This document shows, one piece after another, positions 10,012 through 21,131 of a DNA stretch of 64,000 nucleotides (position 1 is the first letter of the stretch; the number at the start of each line of letters is the position of its first letter). The notes beneath the pieces were generated by a model. That model had not been told where the DNA came from. It did not search any database and worked only from the letters and a program-made list of their open reading frames with translations. The stretch is from Amia ocellicauda (Eukaryota; Chordata; Actinopteri; Amiiformes; Amiidae), in contig NC_089863.1 in the NCBI RefSeq assembly GCF_036373705.1, forward strand, positions 1,984,944 to 2,048,943. The letters run 5' to 3'. The position numbers and the translations under genes were made by a program.

Positions 10012-11553
10012 GGGGGAGACAGACTGCTTCCCCTGAGACACAGCGTCTCTCAGAGCTGAGGATTGTGCTGCTGGGGTGGAGAGGGACTGGGAAGAGTTCA
10101 TCAGGAAACACCATCCTGGGCAGAGAGGCGTTTAACACTGAGAGAGAGACTGAGCAGAGTGAGAAGAGCCAGGGTGACGTGGCCGGGAGGCAGGTCACTG
10201 TGGTCGACACACCAGGCTGGAGGTGGACTGATTCTGTACAGGAGAGTCCAGAGTGTGTCAAACAGGAGATTGTGCGCAGTGTGTCTCTGTGTCCCCCGGG
10301 ACCCCACGCTCTCCTCCTGCTCATTCCTGTGTGGAGTTACTCATTCACAGAGAGAGAGAGGAGATCAGCGCAGGAACACCTGGAGCTCCTCAGTGAGAGA
10401 GTCTGGAGACACACTATAGTGCTGTTCACTGGGGGGGACAGACTGGGAGACACAACCATTGAGCAGCACATTGAGAGACACAAGGAGCTCCAGCGGCTGG
10501 TGGAGAAATGTGGGAACAGGTATCATGTTCTCAACAACAGCAACAGGGGCGACGGCACTCAGGTCACAGAGCTGCTGGACAAGATAGACGAGATGCTGGC
10601 AGGACACAGGGAGAGATTCTTCACCAGGCAGAAATACACAGAGACCCACCAGCAGATGGAAGAACTGATTCAACTAAAGGCAAAGGAGATGAAACAGATG
10701 GATGAGGAGAGGGAGAGAGAGATAGCAGAGCTGACACAGCAATTTGAAAAGAGAGAGAGAGAGAGAGAAGAGGAGCAAAGGAAGGCAGAGGAGAGAAGGA
10801 GAGAGGTTGAAGAGCAGTTGAAAAAGAGCGATGAAGAGATGGAAAGAGAGAGGGAGGAGGTAAAACAGAGGGAGGAGGAGAGGGAGAGAGAAAGAGAGAG
10901 GGAAATCAGAGAGAAAGAGGAAGAGAGGCAGAGAGCAATAGATCAGCTGAAAAAGGATTTTGAGGAGAGAGAGAGAAAGAGGCAGAGGGAGATACAAGAG
11001 AGTGAGGAAGGAAGAGAGAAAGAAATGGAAGAAAAGGTGAAACAGAAAGATGAGGAGAGGAAGAGAGAGATGGAAGACCTGAAACAGAGGCATAAGCAGA
11101 GAGAGGAAGAGAGAGAGAGGGAGGTTCAAGAGAAACTAAAAAAGATGGATGAGGAGAGAGAGAATGAGATAGAGGAGATTAAAATGGGCTATGGAGAGAA
11201 AGAGAGAGAAATGGAAAAAAAGCTGAAAGAGAGGGATGAACAAAGAGAGAGAAAGATAGCAGAGCTGACACAGAGATTAGGGGAGAGAGAAAGAGAGATG
11301 GATCAGATCAGAAAGGAGTGTGAGGTGAAGGAGAGAGAGAGGGAAGAGGAGCTGAAGGAGAAGTATAGAGAGAGGGAGAGAGAGAGAGAGGAGGAGCTGA
11401 AACAGAGGATGGAGGAGGAGTGGAGCAGGAGAGAAGAGGAGCTGAAGGAGAAGATGAGAAAGACACTGAAGGAAGAGGAGCTGGAGAAAGAGACAGAGGA
11501 ATCCACACGACCTGTCAAGAGGAGGAGCAGCCTGGAGTTCATCCCTCCCACCA
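10012..11553 (+). CDS. gimap: GIMAP gene 1, exon 2: AIG1 GTPase domain plus long coiled coil
   Basis: Acceptor TTTCTCTCTGACAG, donor CCA|GTGAGT at 11554, both phase 1; exon residues 11-524. The AIG1 (GIMAP/toc34-like) domain spans about 26-225: P-loop GWRGTGKS (32-39) then SSGNTILG, switch II DTPGW (76-80), guanine-specificity TGGD (150-153), the GIMAP conserved box LQRLVEKCGNRYH and LNN (184-186). Residues about 226-510 are a charged coiled coil of EREREE/LKQRDEE-type heptads. The exon ends KRRSSLEFIPPT. The frame would meet a stop 12 bases past the donor, so splicing is needed to continue. Family role: GTP-dependent membrane-associated scaffold in immune cells. There is no C-terminal membrane helix. 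Confidence 0.85.
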
Positions 11554-11567
11554 GTGAGTCTGATTAA

Positions 11568-12740
11568 TGCTGTATCACTGACTCTGATCTCACTGGCTCT
11601 CCTCTCAGTCTGTATCACTGACTCTGATCTCACTGGCTCTCCTCTCAGTCTGTATCACTGACTCTGATCTCACTGGCTCTCCTCTCAGTCTGTATCACTG
11701 ACTCTCTGATCTCACTGGCTCTCCTCTCAGTCTGTATCACTGACTCTGATCTCACTGACTCTCCTCTCAGTCTGTATCACTGACTCTCTGATCTCACTGG
11801 CTCTCCTCTCAGTCTGTATCACTGACTCTGATCTCACTGGCTCTCCTCTCAGTCTGTATCACTGACTCTCTGATCTCACTGGCTCTCCTCTCAGTCTGTA
11901 TCACTGACTCTCTGATCTCACTGGCTCTCCTCTCAGTCTGTATCACTGACTCTGATCTCACTGACTCTCCTCTCAGTCTGTATCACTGACTCTGATCTCA
12001 CTGGCTCTCCTCTCAGTCTGTATCACTGACTCTGATCTCACTGGCTCTCCTCTCAGTCTGTATCACTGACTCTCTGATCTCACTGGCTCTCCTCTCAGTC
12101 TATATCACTGACTCTGATCTCACTGGCTCTCCTCTCAGTCTGTATCACTGACTCTGATCTCACTGGCTCTCCTCTCAGTCTGTATCACTGACTCTCTGAT
12201 CTCACTGGCTCTCCTCTCAGTCTGTATCACTGACTCTGATCTCACTGGCTCTCCTCTCAGTCTATATCACTGACTCTGATCTCACTGGCTCTCCTCTCAG
12301 TCTGTATCACTGACTCTCTGATCTCACTGGCTCTCCTCTCAGTCTGTATCACTGACTCTGATCTCACTGGCTCTCCTCTCAGTCTGTATCACTGACTCTG
12401 ATCTCACTGGCTCTCCTCTCAGTCTGTATCACTGACTCTGATCTCACTGGCTCTCCTCTCAGTCTGTATCACTGACTCTGATCTCACTGGCTCTCCTCTC
12501 AGTCTGTATCACTGACTCTGATCTCACTGGCTCTCCTCTCAGTCTGTATCACTGACTCTCTGATCTCACTGGCTCTCCTCTCAGTCTGTATCACTGACTC
12601 TCTGATCTCACTGGCTCTCCTCTCAGTCTGTATCACTGACTCTGATCTTACTGGCTCTCCTCTCAGTCTGTATCACTGACTCTGATCTCACTGGCTCTCC
12701 TCTCAGTCTGTATCACTGACTCTCTGATCTCACTGGCTCT
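11568..12740 (+). repeat. 40-42-bp minisatellite in GIMAP gene 1 intron 2, about 29 units
   Basis: The unit is TGTATCACTGACTCTGATCT followed by CACTGGCTCTCCTCTCAGTC (40 bp); a 42-bp form has CTCTCTGATC. Each unit carries a branch-point-like CACTGAC, a pyrimidine-rich stretch and a TCTCAG acceptor look-alike. It starts 14 bases after the exon 2 donor and ends before the true acceptor at 12925. A shorter homologous array is at 59710-60600. Confidence 0.95.
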
Positions 12741-12925
12741 TCTAATTTGATGCGTCATTATTGTGCTGTTTGTTGTGCTGATATTTCCTCCCAACTACAG
12801 ACAGTTTCCCAGTCTGGCTCATTGCCGCTCTACTGCAGTGACACACTCAGCCCATTCTCAGCAGTGTGTCTGTGCCGTGTTGTCGTCTGCTCTGACTGTG
12901 TGTTGTGTGTTGTGTTGTGTTGCAG

Positions 12926-13632
12926 TGAGTGGAGGTGCCGCTCCAGAGAGAAGCCCAGGAGAGACTCCCAGTCCAGACGCCCCAGCGCCTCCCAGTCCCC
13001 CTGAGCTGAGGCTGGTGCTGCTGGGGAGGACTGGGGCTGGGAAGAGCGCGGCAGGAAACACCATCCTGGGCCGAGAGGAGTTTCCCTCTGAAGCCAGCAG
13101 CTCTGCAGTGACACAGGAGAGCGCCAAGAGAAGAGGACGCGTGGCTGGGAGACGGGTGTCTGTGGTGGACACACCAGACTGGTTCCACACGCCTCTCTCT
13201 CAGGGGGACGTGAGTCGGGACGTGGGGCTCTGTATCAACCTGTCTGCCCCGGGACCCCACGCTTTCCTCCTGGTGACCCCGCTGGGCCGATCCACAGGGG
13301 AGGAGAGGAGGATGCTGGAGAGGGTGCGGGAGATCTTCGGGGAGGGGGCTGCGGGGCGCACCGTGCTCCTCTTCACTCACACCGACCAGCTGAACGGCAA
13401 GAGCGTCCAGGAGTTTGTGGAGACGGGCGGCGAGGAGCTCCGGTGGCTGGTGGAGAAGTGCGGGAATAGGTACCACGCTCTGGACAACAAGAACAGGGTC
13501 GACGGCACTCAGGTCACACAGCTCCTGGCCAAAATCCAGGAGGTGGTGGCAGCAAACAATGGCAGCCATTACAGCAGCCAGATGTACCAGGAGGCAGAGT
13601 CCCGGATCAGACAGAGGAAGAGCAGATCCTGA
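12926..13632 (+). CDS. gimap: GIMAP gene 1, exon 3: second AIG1 domain, frameshifted after the domain
   Basis: Acceptor GTTGTGTTGCAG; A|TG across the splice gives a Met, then SGGAAPERSP. Second AIG1 domain: P-loop GRTGAGKS, AGNTILGREEF, switch II DTPDW (Asp where many GTPases have Gly), the GIMAP-typical LSAPGPHAFLLVTPLGRST, FTHTDQLNG, LVEKCGNRYHALDN and NNGSHY. Compared with gene 3, one A is missing near 13617-13619 (AGGAAGAGC versus AGGAAAGAGC). This shifts the frame and gives a stop at 13630-13632. Loss of one base from an A run could be real or a consensus error. The coil that should follow lies at 13633-14105 in another frame. Confidence 0.7.
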
Positions 13633-14105
13633 GGGACAGAGAGGAGTGGAAACAGAGGGAAGAGGAAGGGCTGAGGGAGAAGCAGCAGAAGGAAGTGCAC
13701 AACTGCCTCCGCAGGATGGAGGGGGAGCTCCAGCAGCGAGAGGAGAAGATCAGAGCGCTGGAGGAGCGGATAGCAGAGCTGGAGGAGAGGCTGAGGGAGG
13801 AGAGGAATGAGGAGAGGAGGAGAGCGCTGGAGGAGGAGCTGAGGAGAGAGCGAGAGCAGAGAGAGAGGCTGGAGAGAGAGAGGGAGGTGCTGACTGAGGA
13901 GCGGGAGAGGGAGAGGAAAGAGATGGAGGAGAGACACCAGAGGGAGATGGAGGAGCTCAGGCGGCGCTATGAGGGACAGGCCAGAGACGAGGCAGAGAGA
14001 CACAGAGAGGCCCTGCAGGAGGTCAGGGAGTCGACAGCACAGTGCACTGCAGCAGGACAGGAGCACAGGAGCAGACGGGGCAGCAGGAGGTTCTTCTGTT
14101 TGTAG
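13633..14105 (+). pseudogene. GIMAP gene 1, out-of-frame coiled-coil remainder of exon 3, private C-terminus
   Basis: In the +1-shifted frame the sequence continues the gene 3 coil (LRRMEGELQQREEKIRALEE, then ELRREREQRERLEREREVL) to RRRYEGQARDEAE. There it departs from gene 3, which enters a third AIG1 domain, and ends RRGSRRFFCL with a stop at 14103-14105. If the one-base deletion is an error, this is coding and gene 1 is a two-domain protein of roughly 920 residues ending here. Confidence 0.55.
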
Positions 14106-14695
14106 ATTAAAGAGCAGTGTCAGTCGTGTGAGGAGTCGTGTTGAACAGTAAAGAAGCAGCTTTTAGCTTCTGTAGAGGGTCTCAGCTCCCCAGTCCCAGT
14201 CCAGAGCGTTGTGGCCCCATACTGTGCTGACTGTAGGAGTCTGCTCTCAGACATGCTCCCTCACACTAAACTCAACACACTGCACAGCAAAATCTATAGT
14301 TTTAAAATATTGTGTTAAAAATCAGTATTATTTCAACATTCATTGGGTGAAATTAACACTCTGAGAGTTAAACGATCTTGAGAATCAGTGTTAATACTGG
14401 GTCTCAAAATAAAGAGTGTTGAATTAACACTGTCCTGGTGTTAAAACAACTTAACTTTCCCACAATGCATTCTGGAAGTTTCCGGAATAATTGTTGTTTA
14501 TTTGTGTTTTTTTTCTTAATTATTGTAAATATGTTAATTATTGTAAATAAAGTAAAATGTGTCTTTACCCACCAATATATTGATATTTGTGTTGTCTGGT
14601 TTTACTACCCCAAGTTTAAGTCATGTCTTTGAATCAACACCTACCAAACAAAATGTCTCCTTTATTTTTCTGCTAGTGGTGGTGCTTAAGCATTA
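14106..14695 (+). other. Probable 3'UTR of GIMAP gene 1, with MITE-like sequence
   Basis: Follows the stop of the shifted frame. AATAAA occurs at about 14410. 14278-14470 has the gtgttaaa/attaacac composition and the caatgcattctgg end of common fish MITEs, but I could not define both ends. No gene seen. Confidence 0.35.
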
Positions 14696-14960
14696 CTGGT
14701 ATATTGGTTTTCCTCCTTGCTCCCATTCCCGCAGCCCTTGACTGTGACCCTACATCTTGACAGCACTTAGCTTTCACCGTCCAGGATGTATGACCTCACT
14801 TACTGTACTTGCCTGTGTAAATTGGAAGTTGTAAAATGTATTATATTTGCTGTTTTATGTAAATTGAATTTGTAATGTTTGATGCCTTTACTTGTTTTTC
14901 ACTTATGTTGAGTAAGGGCGTCTGGCAAGAAATAAAATCAATAATGATAATAAAAAAAAA
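14696..14960 (+). mobile_element. L2-like LINE 3' end (truncated copy)
   Basis: Matches 18255-18510 closely (ttttcctccttgctcc, gacagcacttagctttcacc, ccaggatgta), ending in the degraded tail AAGGGCGTCTGGCAAGAAAT and an ATAATAATA-like run. Only 3'-terminal sequence is present, as expected for 5'-truncated retrotransposition. Confidence 0.65.
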
Positions 14961-15090
14961 AATATATATATATATGCATGATTAGTTTGTTTGTCTTACT
15001 GGGTCTGGGTATTTATTTATTTATTTATTTATTTAAAAGTTAACAGTAAAACCAATTAAATGACAATATGTTTTTAGATGTGTGTATATA

Positions 15091-15958
15091 TACACCGATC
15101 AGCCATAACATTATGACCACCTGCCTAATATTGTGTAGGTCCCAAAACAGCCCTGACCCGTCGAGGCATGGACTCCACTAGACCTCTGAAGCTGTGCTGT
15201 GGTATCTGGCACCAAGACGTTAGCAGCAGATCCTTTAAGTCCTGTAAGTTGCCAGGTGGGGCCTCCATGGATCGGACTTGTTTGTCCAGCACATCCCACA
15301 GATGCTCGATTGGATTGAGATCTGGGGAGTTTGGAGGCCAAGTCAACACCTTGAACTCGTGATTCATCAGACCAGGCCACCTTCTTCCATTGCTCCGTGG
15401 TCCAGTTCTGATGCTCACGTGCCCATTGTAGGCGCTTTCGGCAGTGGACAGGGGTCAGCATGGGCACCCTGACTGGTCTACGGCTACGCAGCCCCATACG
15501 CAACAAACTGCGACGCACTGTGTGTTCTGACACCTTTCTATCAGAACCAGCATTCACTTTTTCAGCAATTGGAGCTACAGTAGCTCGTCTGTTGGATCGG
15601 ACCACACGGGCCAGCCTTCGCTCCCCTCGTGCATCAGTGAGCCTTGGCCGCCCATGACCCTGTCGCCGGTTCACCGCTTTTCCATCCTTGGACACTTTTG
15701 ATAGGTACTGACCACTGCAGACCGGGAACAGCCACAAGAGCTGCAGTTTTGGAGATGCTCTGACCCAGTCGTCTAGCATCACAATGTGGTCCTTGTCAAA
15801 GTCGCTCAGATCCTTATGCTGCACATTTTTCCTGCTTCTAACACATCAATTTTGAGGACAAAATGTTCACTTGCTGCCTAATATATCCCACCCACTGACA
15901 GGTGCCATGATAACGAGATTATCAGTGTCATTCACTTCACCTGTCAGTGCTCATAATG
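15091..15958 (-). mobile_element. Tc1/mariner element, internally deleted, right end missing (copy 2)
   Basis: Same element as 5715-6612, including the same internal deletion joining WSDESR to the VLTWPPNSPDLNPIEHLWD region by a frame change. The N-terminal part is more complete (LSDFDKDHIVMLDDWVR). The left inverted repeat is present (CACCGATCAGCCATAACATT). The right one stops after TCATAATG, where unrelated sequence and then the 46-bp array begin. Confidence 0.85.
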
Positions 15959-16002
15959 TCAGGGCTACATAACCATAAGAACATAAGAAAGCACTACAGC
16001 AC

Positions 16003-16530
16003 ACTGACACACAGCTCCACTACACCCCTGACTGTGTCACTACAGCACACTGACACACAGCTCCACTACACCCCTGACTGTGTCACTACAGCACACTGAC
16101 ACACAGCTCCACTACACCCCTGACTGTGTCACTACAGCACACTGACACACAGCTCCACTACACCCCTGACTGTGTCACTACAGCACACTGACACACAGCT
16201 CCACTACACCCCTGACTGTGTCAATATAGCACACTGACACACAGCTCCACTACACCCCTGACTGTGTCACTATCACACTGACACACAGCTCCACTACACC
16301 CCTGACTGTGTCACTACAGCACACTGACACACAGCTCCACTACACCCCTGACTGTGTCACTACAGCACACTGACACACAGCTCCACTACACCCCTGACTG
16401 TGTCACTACAGAACACTGACACACAGCTCCACTACACCCCTGACTGTGTCACTACAGCACACTGACACACAGCTCCACTACACCCCTGACTGTGTCACTA
16501 CAGCACACTGACACACAGCTCAACTAGACC
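16003..16530 (+). repeat. 46-bp minisatellite, short array upstream of the orphan terminal exon
   Basis: The unit is CACTACAGCACACTGACACA followed by CAGCTCCACTACACCCCTGA and CTGTGT (46 bp), about 11.5 copies. It is the same repeat as in the last intron of genes 2 and 3. It is followed by (CT)n at 16537-16579, which acts as the polypyrimidine tract of the next exon. Confidence 0.95.
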
Positions 16531-16534
16531 ACTG

Positions 16535-16582
<48 letters not shown>

Positions 16583-16583
16583 G

Positions 16584-16621
16584 TGTCTGGCTCAGAGGAC
16601 CCTGCCCTGGAGGAGCCCTGA
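16584..16621 (+). CDS. gimap: GIMAP terminal coding exon (gene 1 locus)
   Basis: After (CT)n and CTGCAG, the exon begins TG, completing a phase-1 A|TG Met codon, then SGSEDPALEEP and TGA. It matches the gene 2 terminal exon (SGSEDPALEEL). It may be joined to gene 1 exon 2 directly (frame kept if exon 3 is skipped), or may be an orphan left after exon 3 lost its third domain and donor. Its 3'UTR follows. Confidence 0.6.
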
Positions 16622-17430
16622 GCCCCAGTGTGCTCTGTACAGCCATGGGGACTGACAGCTGTGCTGAAGGGGCTGTGGGACTGGGGCTCCTGAGCGGGAC
16701 ACCCTGCTCTGAGCTCACTCTGCGGGGCTCATGTGGACACCCTGCTCTGAGCTCACACTGCGGGGCTCATGTGGACGCCCTGCTCTGAGCTCACACTGCG
16801 GGGCTCATGTGGACATCACTGGGTTTCACATCACTGTCTGTGTGTAAAGATATTAAAGTGCTGTGTGTTGTTCTGTGTGTTTATATCATATGGACTGAGC
16901 TGTAAATATCTGCTTTATATCACAGCGTGACCAGTACAGATCTAAACAGTGCCTGATACAGGAGTGCCCACTGTACTGTATTAAAGGGCTGGATATTGTT
17001 TTATATGTTTATATCACACCGATAATTTGCCTTGAAATAAATATTTAAAATCTTCAATCTCTGACTTGTCACTTTAAAGTCTTCACTCATGGGAGCGGCT
17101 CTGACACTGTACTGAGAGAGAGAGGTTCATATTGAATGTGTGTCTTAGAAGTCGCCATTTTTAACTGTACAAATATCTGTGTGACTGAATGCTGTGACAA
17201 TCACAATGACACGGAGTCGCTGATCTTTCTTTTCCTCCTAAATGAGTGGTTTATATTGTGTTGCAGTGCCACTGTGTGGTGGGACTGTGTATTGCAGCGT
17301 GGCATCCCTGCCCTTCTCTCAGTGTCAAACCCACAGATATTCACTCTGGCTCTGATGCCACTGCTGTGTTTCAGATCTGAAGGATTTCTGAGAGCAGAAA
17401 CACAAACTCCAGACTGGTGTCCTTGTCATT
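16622..17430 (+). other. GIMAP 3'UTR and downstream copy, with 45-bp internal tandem triplication
   Basis: Homologous to 41258-41850. At about 16690-16815 a block containing CCTGCTCTGAGCTCACACTG and GGGGCTCATGTGGAC is present three times, versus once in gene 2. AATAAA signals occur near 17038. From 17431 to about 17690 nothing is recognised. Confidence 0.65.
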
Positions 17431-17689
17431 GAGAGCTCTTGTCCGCTGGTTCCAGACACAGTAATAAATGACAGACACTCTCTGACCGTGTCAGTTCACA
17501 CACAGTTGTGGCCGCAGCTGCACAATGTTACACATGTCCCCACAATGAGAGACTCAGAGAGACGGCTCTTCTGTCCTGTCCTCCCTTGGTCTCAGTGCTG
17601 AGGGACTGTAGAGATGGACAGCAGGGCCGTGCGGTGGAGCAGCACCAGGAAAGCGTTCCTGTCAGGACATGTGCATCGACGTGCTTTCA

Positions 17690-18515
17690 TAGTGCGCCGG
17701 ATCCATCCCTTCCTCACCGACTGCTCGACGAAGCTGCTCGTCCAGTCCCTGGTCCTCTCCCGCCTGGATACTGCAACTCCCTCCTGGCCGGCCTGCCTGC
17801 AACTACTACCCGCAGCTCTAGCTCATCAGGACTCTGCGGCTCGTCTGGTGTCTCTCTGCCCGATTCACACGCTACTCCACTGCTCCGCTCCCTCCACTGG
17901 CTCCCGATAGCGGCACACATTCAGTTCAAGACATTGACCCTCACCTACCGCTGTCTCGACCACACTGCACCAAGCTACCTTCAGTCACTCGTCTCTCCAT
18001 ACATCCCCTCCAGACCACTGCGCTCCTCCAGTGCCAGAAGACTAACTCTGCCTCCTCTCCACTCCCCTTCCTCCAGAGCCGCTCCTTCTCATCCCTGACC
18101 CCTAAGTGGTGGAACGACCTGCCCACCGAAGTCAAAACAGCGAGTCCTTGACCTCATTCCGGCGCTTACTCAAGACACATCTCTTCCGACAGCACTTGTA
18201 ATATTAGTCCTCTATCCCTGCTAGACAGCACTTCACAGTTTTATTATGCTTCTCGTGTTCTTGATTGTTTTCCTCCTTGCTCCCTTTCCCGCAGCCCTCG
18301 TCTGTGACCCGACATCTTGACAGCACTTAGCTTTTACCATCCAGGATGTAGGACCTCACTTACTGAACTTGTGTATATTGTAAATTGGAATTTGTAAAAT
18401 GTATTATTCTGAATTGCTGTTTTAGCTAAATTGAATTTGTAATGATTGATGCCTTGTACTTACTGTATTTCTGCACTTATGTTGTAAGTCCCCCTGGATA
18501 AGGACTGTTTCAAAC
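17690..18515 (+). mobile_element. L2/CR1-like LINE, C-terminal reverse transcriptase end and 3' tail
   Basis: Frames 17690-17860 (KLLVQSLVLSRLD, AHQDSAARLV) and 17850-18098 (TPLLRSLHWLPIAAHIQFKT, APSYLQSLVSPY, PSRPLRSSSARRL) show the conserved region after the RT domain of L2/CR1-type non-LTR elements, broken by a frameshift. The 3' end carries GTAAGTCCCCCTGGATAAGG, a common fish LINE/SINE tail. It is 5'-truncated and inactive. Confidence 0.75.
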
Positions 18516-20315
18516 CATGTCTGAGAAAGCCACCTTGAATTAATCCAGTATAAAAGGACAGTTTAGTCCAAGACGAGGCTTAATCCCTGTCCACGAAACC
18601 AGACCCTGATCACCTTCAGAGGAGATGAGACGCACATTACTCATGATCATGATCAATATCAATATATAAGTATCAATATAAAGTGCAGTAATTCTCCAGT
18701 GATTTGTCCCGTAACATCTGTGTGCTGCACATTCCCACGAGATCGGCCTTCAATCACACAATCAAAGGGTTGTCCATATTTCTCCACACTGCACAGCTTT
18801 TGGTCATCAAACTGTTTTGACGTCGCATCACATTTCCTGCCGTCCAGCAGTCCGATATATCGCAATGTATAAATTTGTGTTATTTTGGGTAGGGTTTTTA
18901 GTGTTTTATGTGCCCATTGTATTAAAGGCATTTTAATATAGGGTTTTAGAATTACATGTTTGCCAAATCCCTAGGGTTCTGTGCTAGTACAGTCTTCATG
19001 GCCTGTTCTAGCTAAATATAATACATTGTTACTTTTGTGAACTTGCCTTCCGTGTGGTGCTGTCCTGGGGTCGGTCCAGCCGCCCGGGGGGAGAACTGAC
19101 GGGGTGAACGAGGTCCTCTCTGTTAAACAAGAGGTGGCGTGAGCGTGTCGCCCCTACGCCCCCTATAGGCGGTGACGGGAAGATATAATCTCAAGAGCCT
19201 GTGCGATCTTGAAGAAATTGCAGTTTTATTAGCAGCGTGGAGTGAAATCCACGGACAGAGACAATGACTGAGACAGTTCATATCAGTGCATTAAACCCTG
19301 TGATTCACAGACCGGTGCAGCGCTGACCAGTTACAATAAACTGAAGGATAATAATGTATTAATATTGTATGAACAGCTGGCCGGGGTTCAGGCTGTCGTT
19401 GGGAATAGTTTGCAGGTCCGTTTGTCTAACAGCCCCGCAGACACAGTCAGTGTGAAGGAACACGATTCAGTTAACGTGTCCATTTACAAGATAAATTCAT
19501 GAATAAATTAATACAGCAGATCTGGGTTTCCCTCTGAAACATTAAGGACTGCTTTAAGCGTCCTGCGCCAGTGGAAACGGGGCATTAGCTGCTATAATTT
19601 CTTACACCTTTACCATAGCAAACAGGCTATCTTTTGAGTAACGTTAACAGATTGATAAGTTTTCATTTTGAGTTCAAGTATGAAAATCTAACAGATAAAA
19701 TATGCAGTTAATGGATGTCAGATTGCTAAATGTTAACTTGCTGAACACTGACCACTAATATTGTCTCTTCCTCGTCCTGGGTTTGAAAAATGCGCCGCCG
19801 ATCATCAGAATAAATGCTTCTTTCAACAAGAGCTGAGCTGCCAGTAGCCAATGAAATGCGGGGGTGGCACCCGGGGTGGCCAATCAGATGTCAGGGGTGT
19901 CCAGTGCCAGTGCCCAATGCACATTTTTCAAGAGTGTCTTAAAGCTTTCTGGCAGTGCTGGGGGAAACAAAAGGGCGATGTCTCATCTGTGAAACAGTGG
20001 TGGGATATTGGGAAAGTCCATATAAAGCAGTTTAGTCGACAGTACTCTGAAGTACACTAAAAATGTCATGGTAAGTGTGAAAGCAGCAGATGCGACTCCC
20101 CCTGCAGGTTTGTGGATTTCCTAGACTACTTTTTTCTCTGTGCGTCGCTGGCCCGGCGCTGGCAAGTCATAGTGTTACAGGTAATAGTTGTACTACTTGT
20201 CCCTTCTTTAATGAAGCAAACTTTTAAATCCTGCTGTGTGTGTGGTCCCCCGGTGCCCCCCTCGATGGGTAGCATGGCCCTCCTAGGACACTTTTGCTCT
20301 GCATTGTAATTCGTG
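18516..20315. other. No recognised gene
   Basis: Mixed-composition sequence. 19080-19200 is GC-rich. Frames of 60-90 codons on both strands show no domain or splice context that I can defend. Confidence 0.4.
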
Positions 20316-20453
20316 CTATTCCAGGTCACGGTCCCGTCTCAGCCGCTTCATCTGAGCGTCCTTGTGGGCCCAATGCTGTGCATCCTCCTCAGCCCGATGC
20401 CAGGAACTCATCAGGCTCTCTGCCCTGCTGTCAATGGTCACACTGACCAGCAG
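20316..20453 (-). CDS. Candidate terminal exon of an unidentified minus-strand gene
   Basis: The minus-strand frame reads LLVSVTIDSRAESLMSSWHR, then AEEDAQHWAHKDAQMKRLRR and DRDLE stop (TAG at 20318-20316), preceded by a usable acceptor (TGTCTCCTGGATCAG at 20454). Residue composition is protein-like and helical. I found no matching upstream exon in the window and do not recognise the family. It may be a relic or chance. Confidence 0.25.
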   Translation of the reverse strand: MLVSVTIDSRAESLMSSWHRAEEDAQHWAHKDAQMKRLRRDRDLE

Positions 20454-20858
20454 CTGATCCAGGAGACACACAGAACACACCAGTGTCTCCTACTGTGGCC
20501 AGAGTCTGAGGGAGAGGCAGGGGTTCGGTCAAGCACTGCAATCCCTCAGAGAAACAAATGGACAGACTCACCAGTCCAAGCGTCTTCTCTGCCCTTCAAT
20601 CTCCACATCCTCCCCTCTTCTCCCCCTGTATCGTCTGCTGGGGTGACACACTCCCCTGGTCCAGTAGGCAGCTCGCTACACAGACGGTCACAGTGTGTCC
20701 ACGGGTGACTGCATAGTCCTTCCCCCTCTGGGCTGTTTCTCGACTCGATGGATAACTAATTCAGACTGAGCTCTTCCTCCTGCACTGCTTAGCAATCTTG
20801 ACATTGCAGACCTTCTAATCCTATTGCCTATGACATCACATTAGAAATGACACGTTTT
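20454..20858. other. No recognised gene
   Basis: An open + strand frame at 20313-20708 runs through this stretch but lacks recognisable domains and is Pro/Ser/His rich. No repeat seen. Confidence 0.3.
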
Positions 20859-21098
20859 AATACCAGAACTACACGTCTTGTGGGCAAATTTCTTCCACAT
20901 ATTTCTCCTAATGGACCTAATAGCTCATAATGATTCTAAGAAAGCAACTGCATCTATTTCAACAGCTGTCTGTTACTGGAAAAATTACCACACTCAGAGA
21001 GTTTATTTAAAATTTGAATTCTGTGGTCACCTACACCTTCTTCTTGAAAGCCGACAATAGATAAAGAAACCAGCACTTCCTCTACCAGCTCTCCCTCC

Positions 21099-21131
<33 letters not shown>

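Noticed and set aside
10674..11633. Leu/Ser/Pro-rich minus-strand frames opposite the coiled coils
   Set aside because: Shadows of the GAG/GAA-rich coil codons; the same in gene 3.
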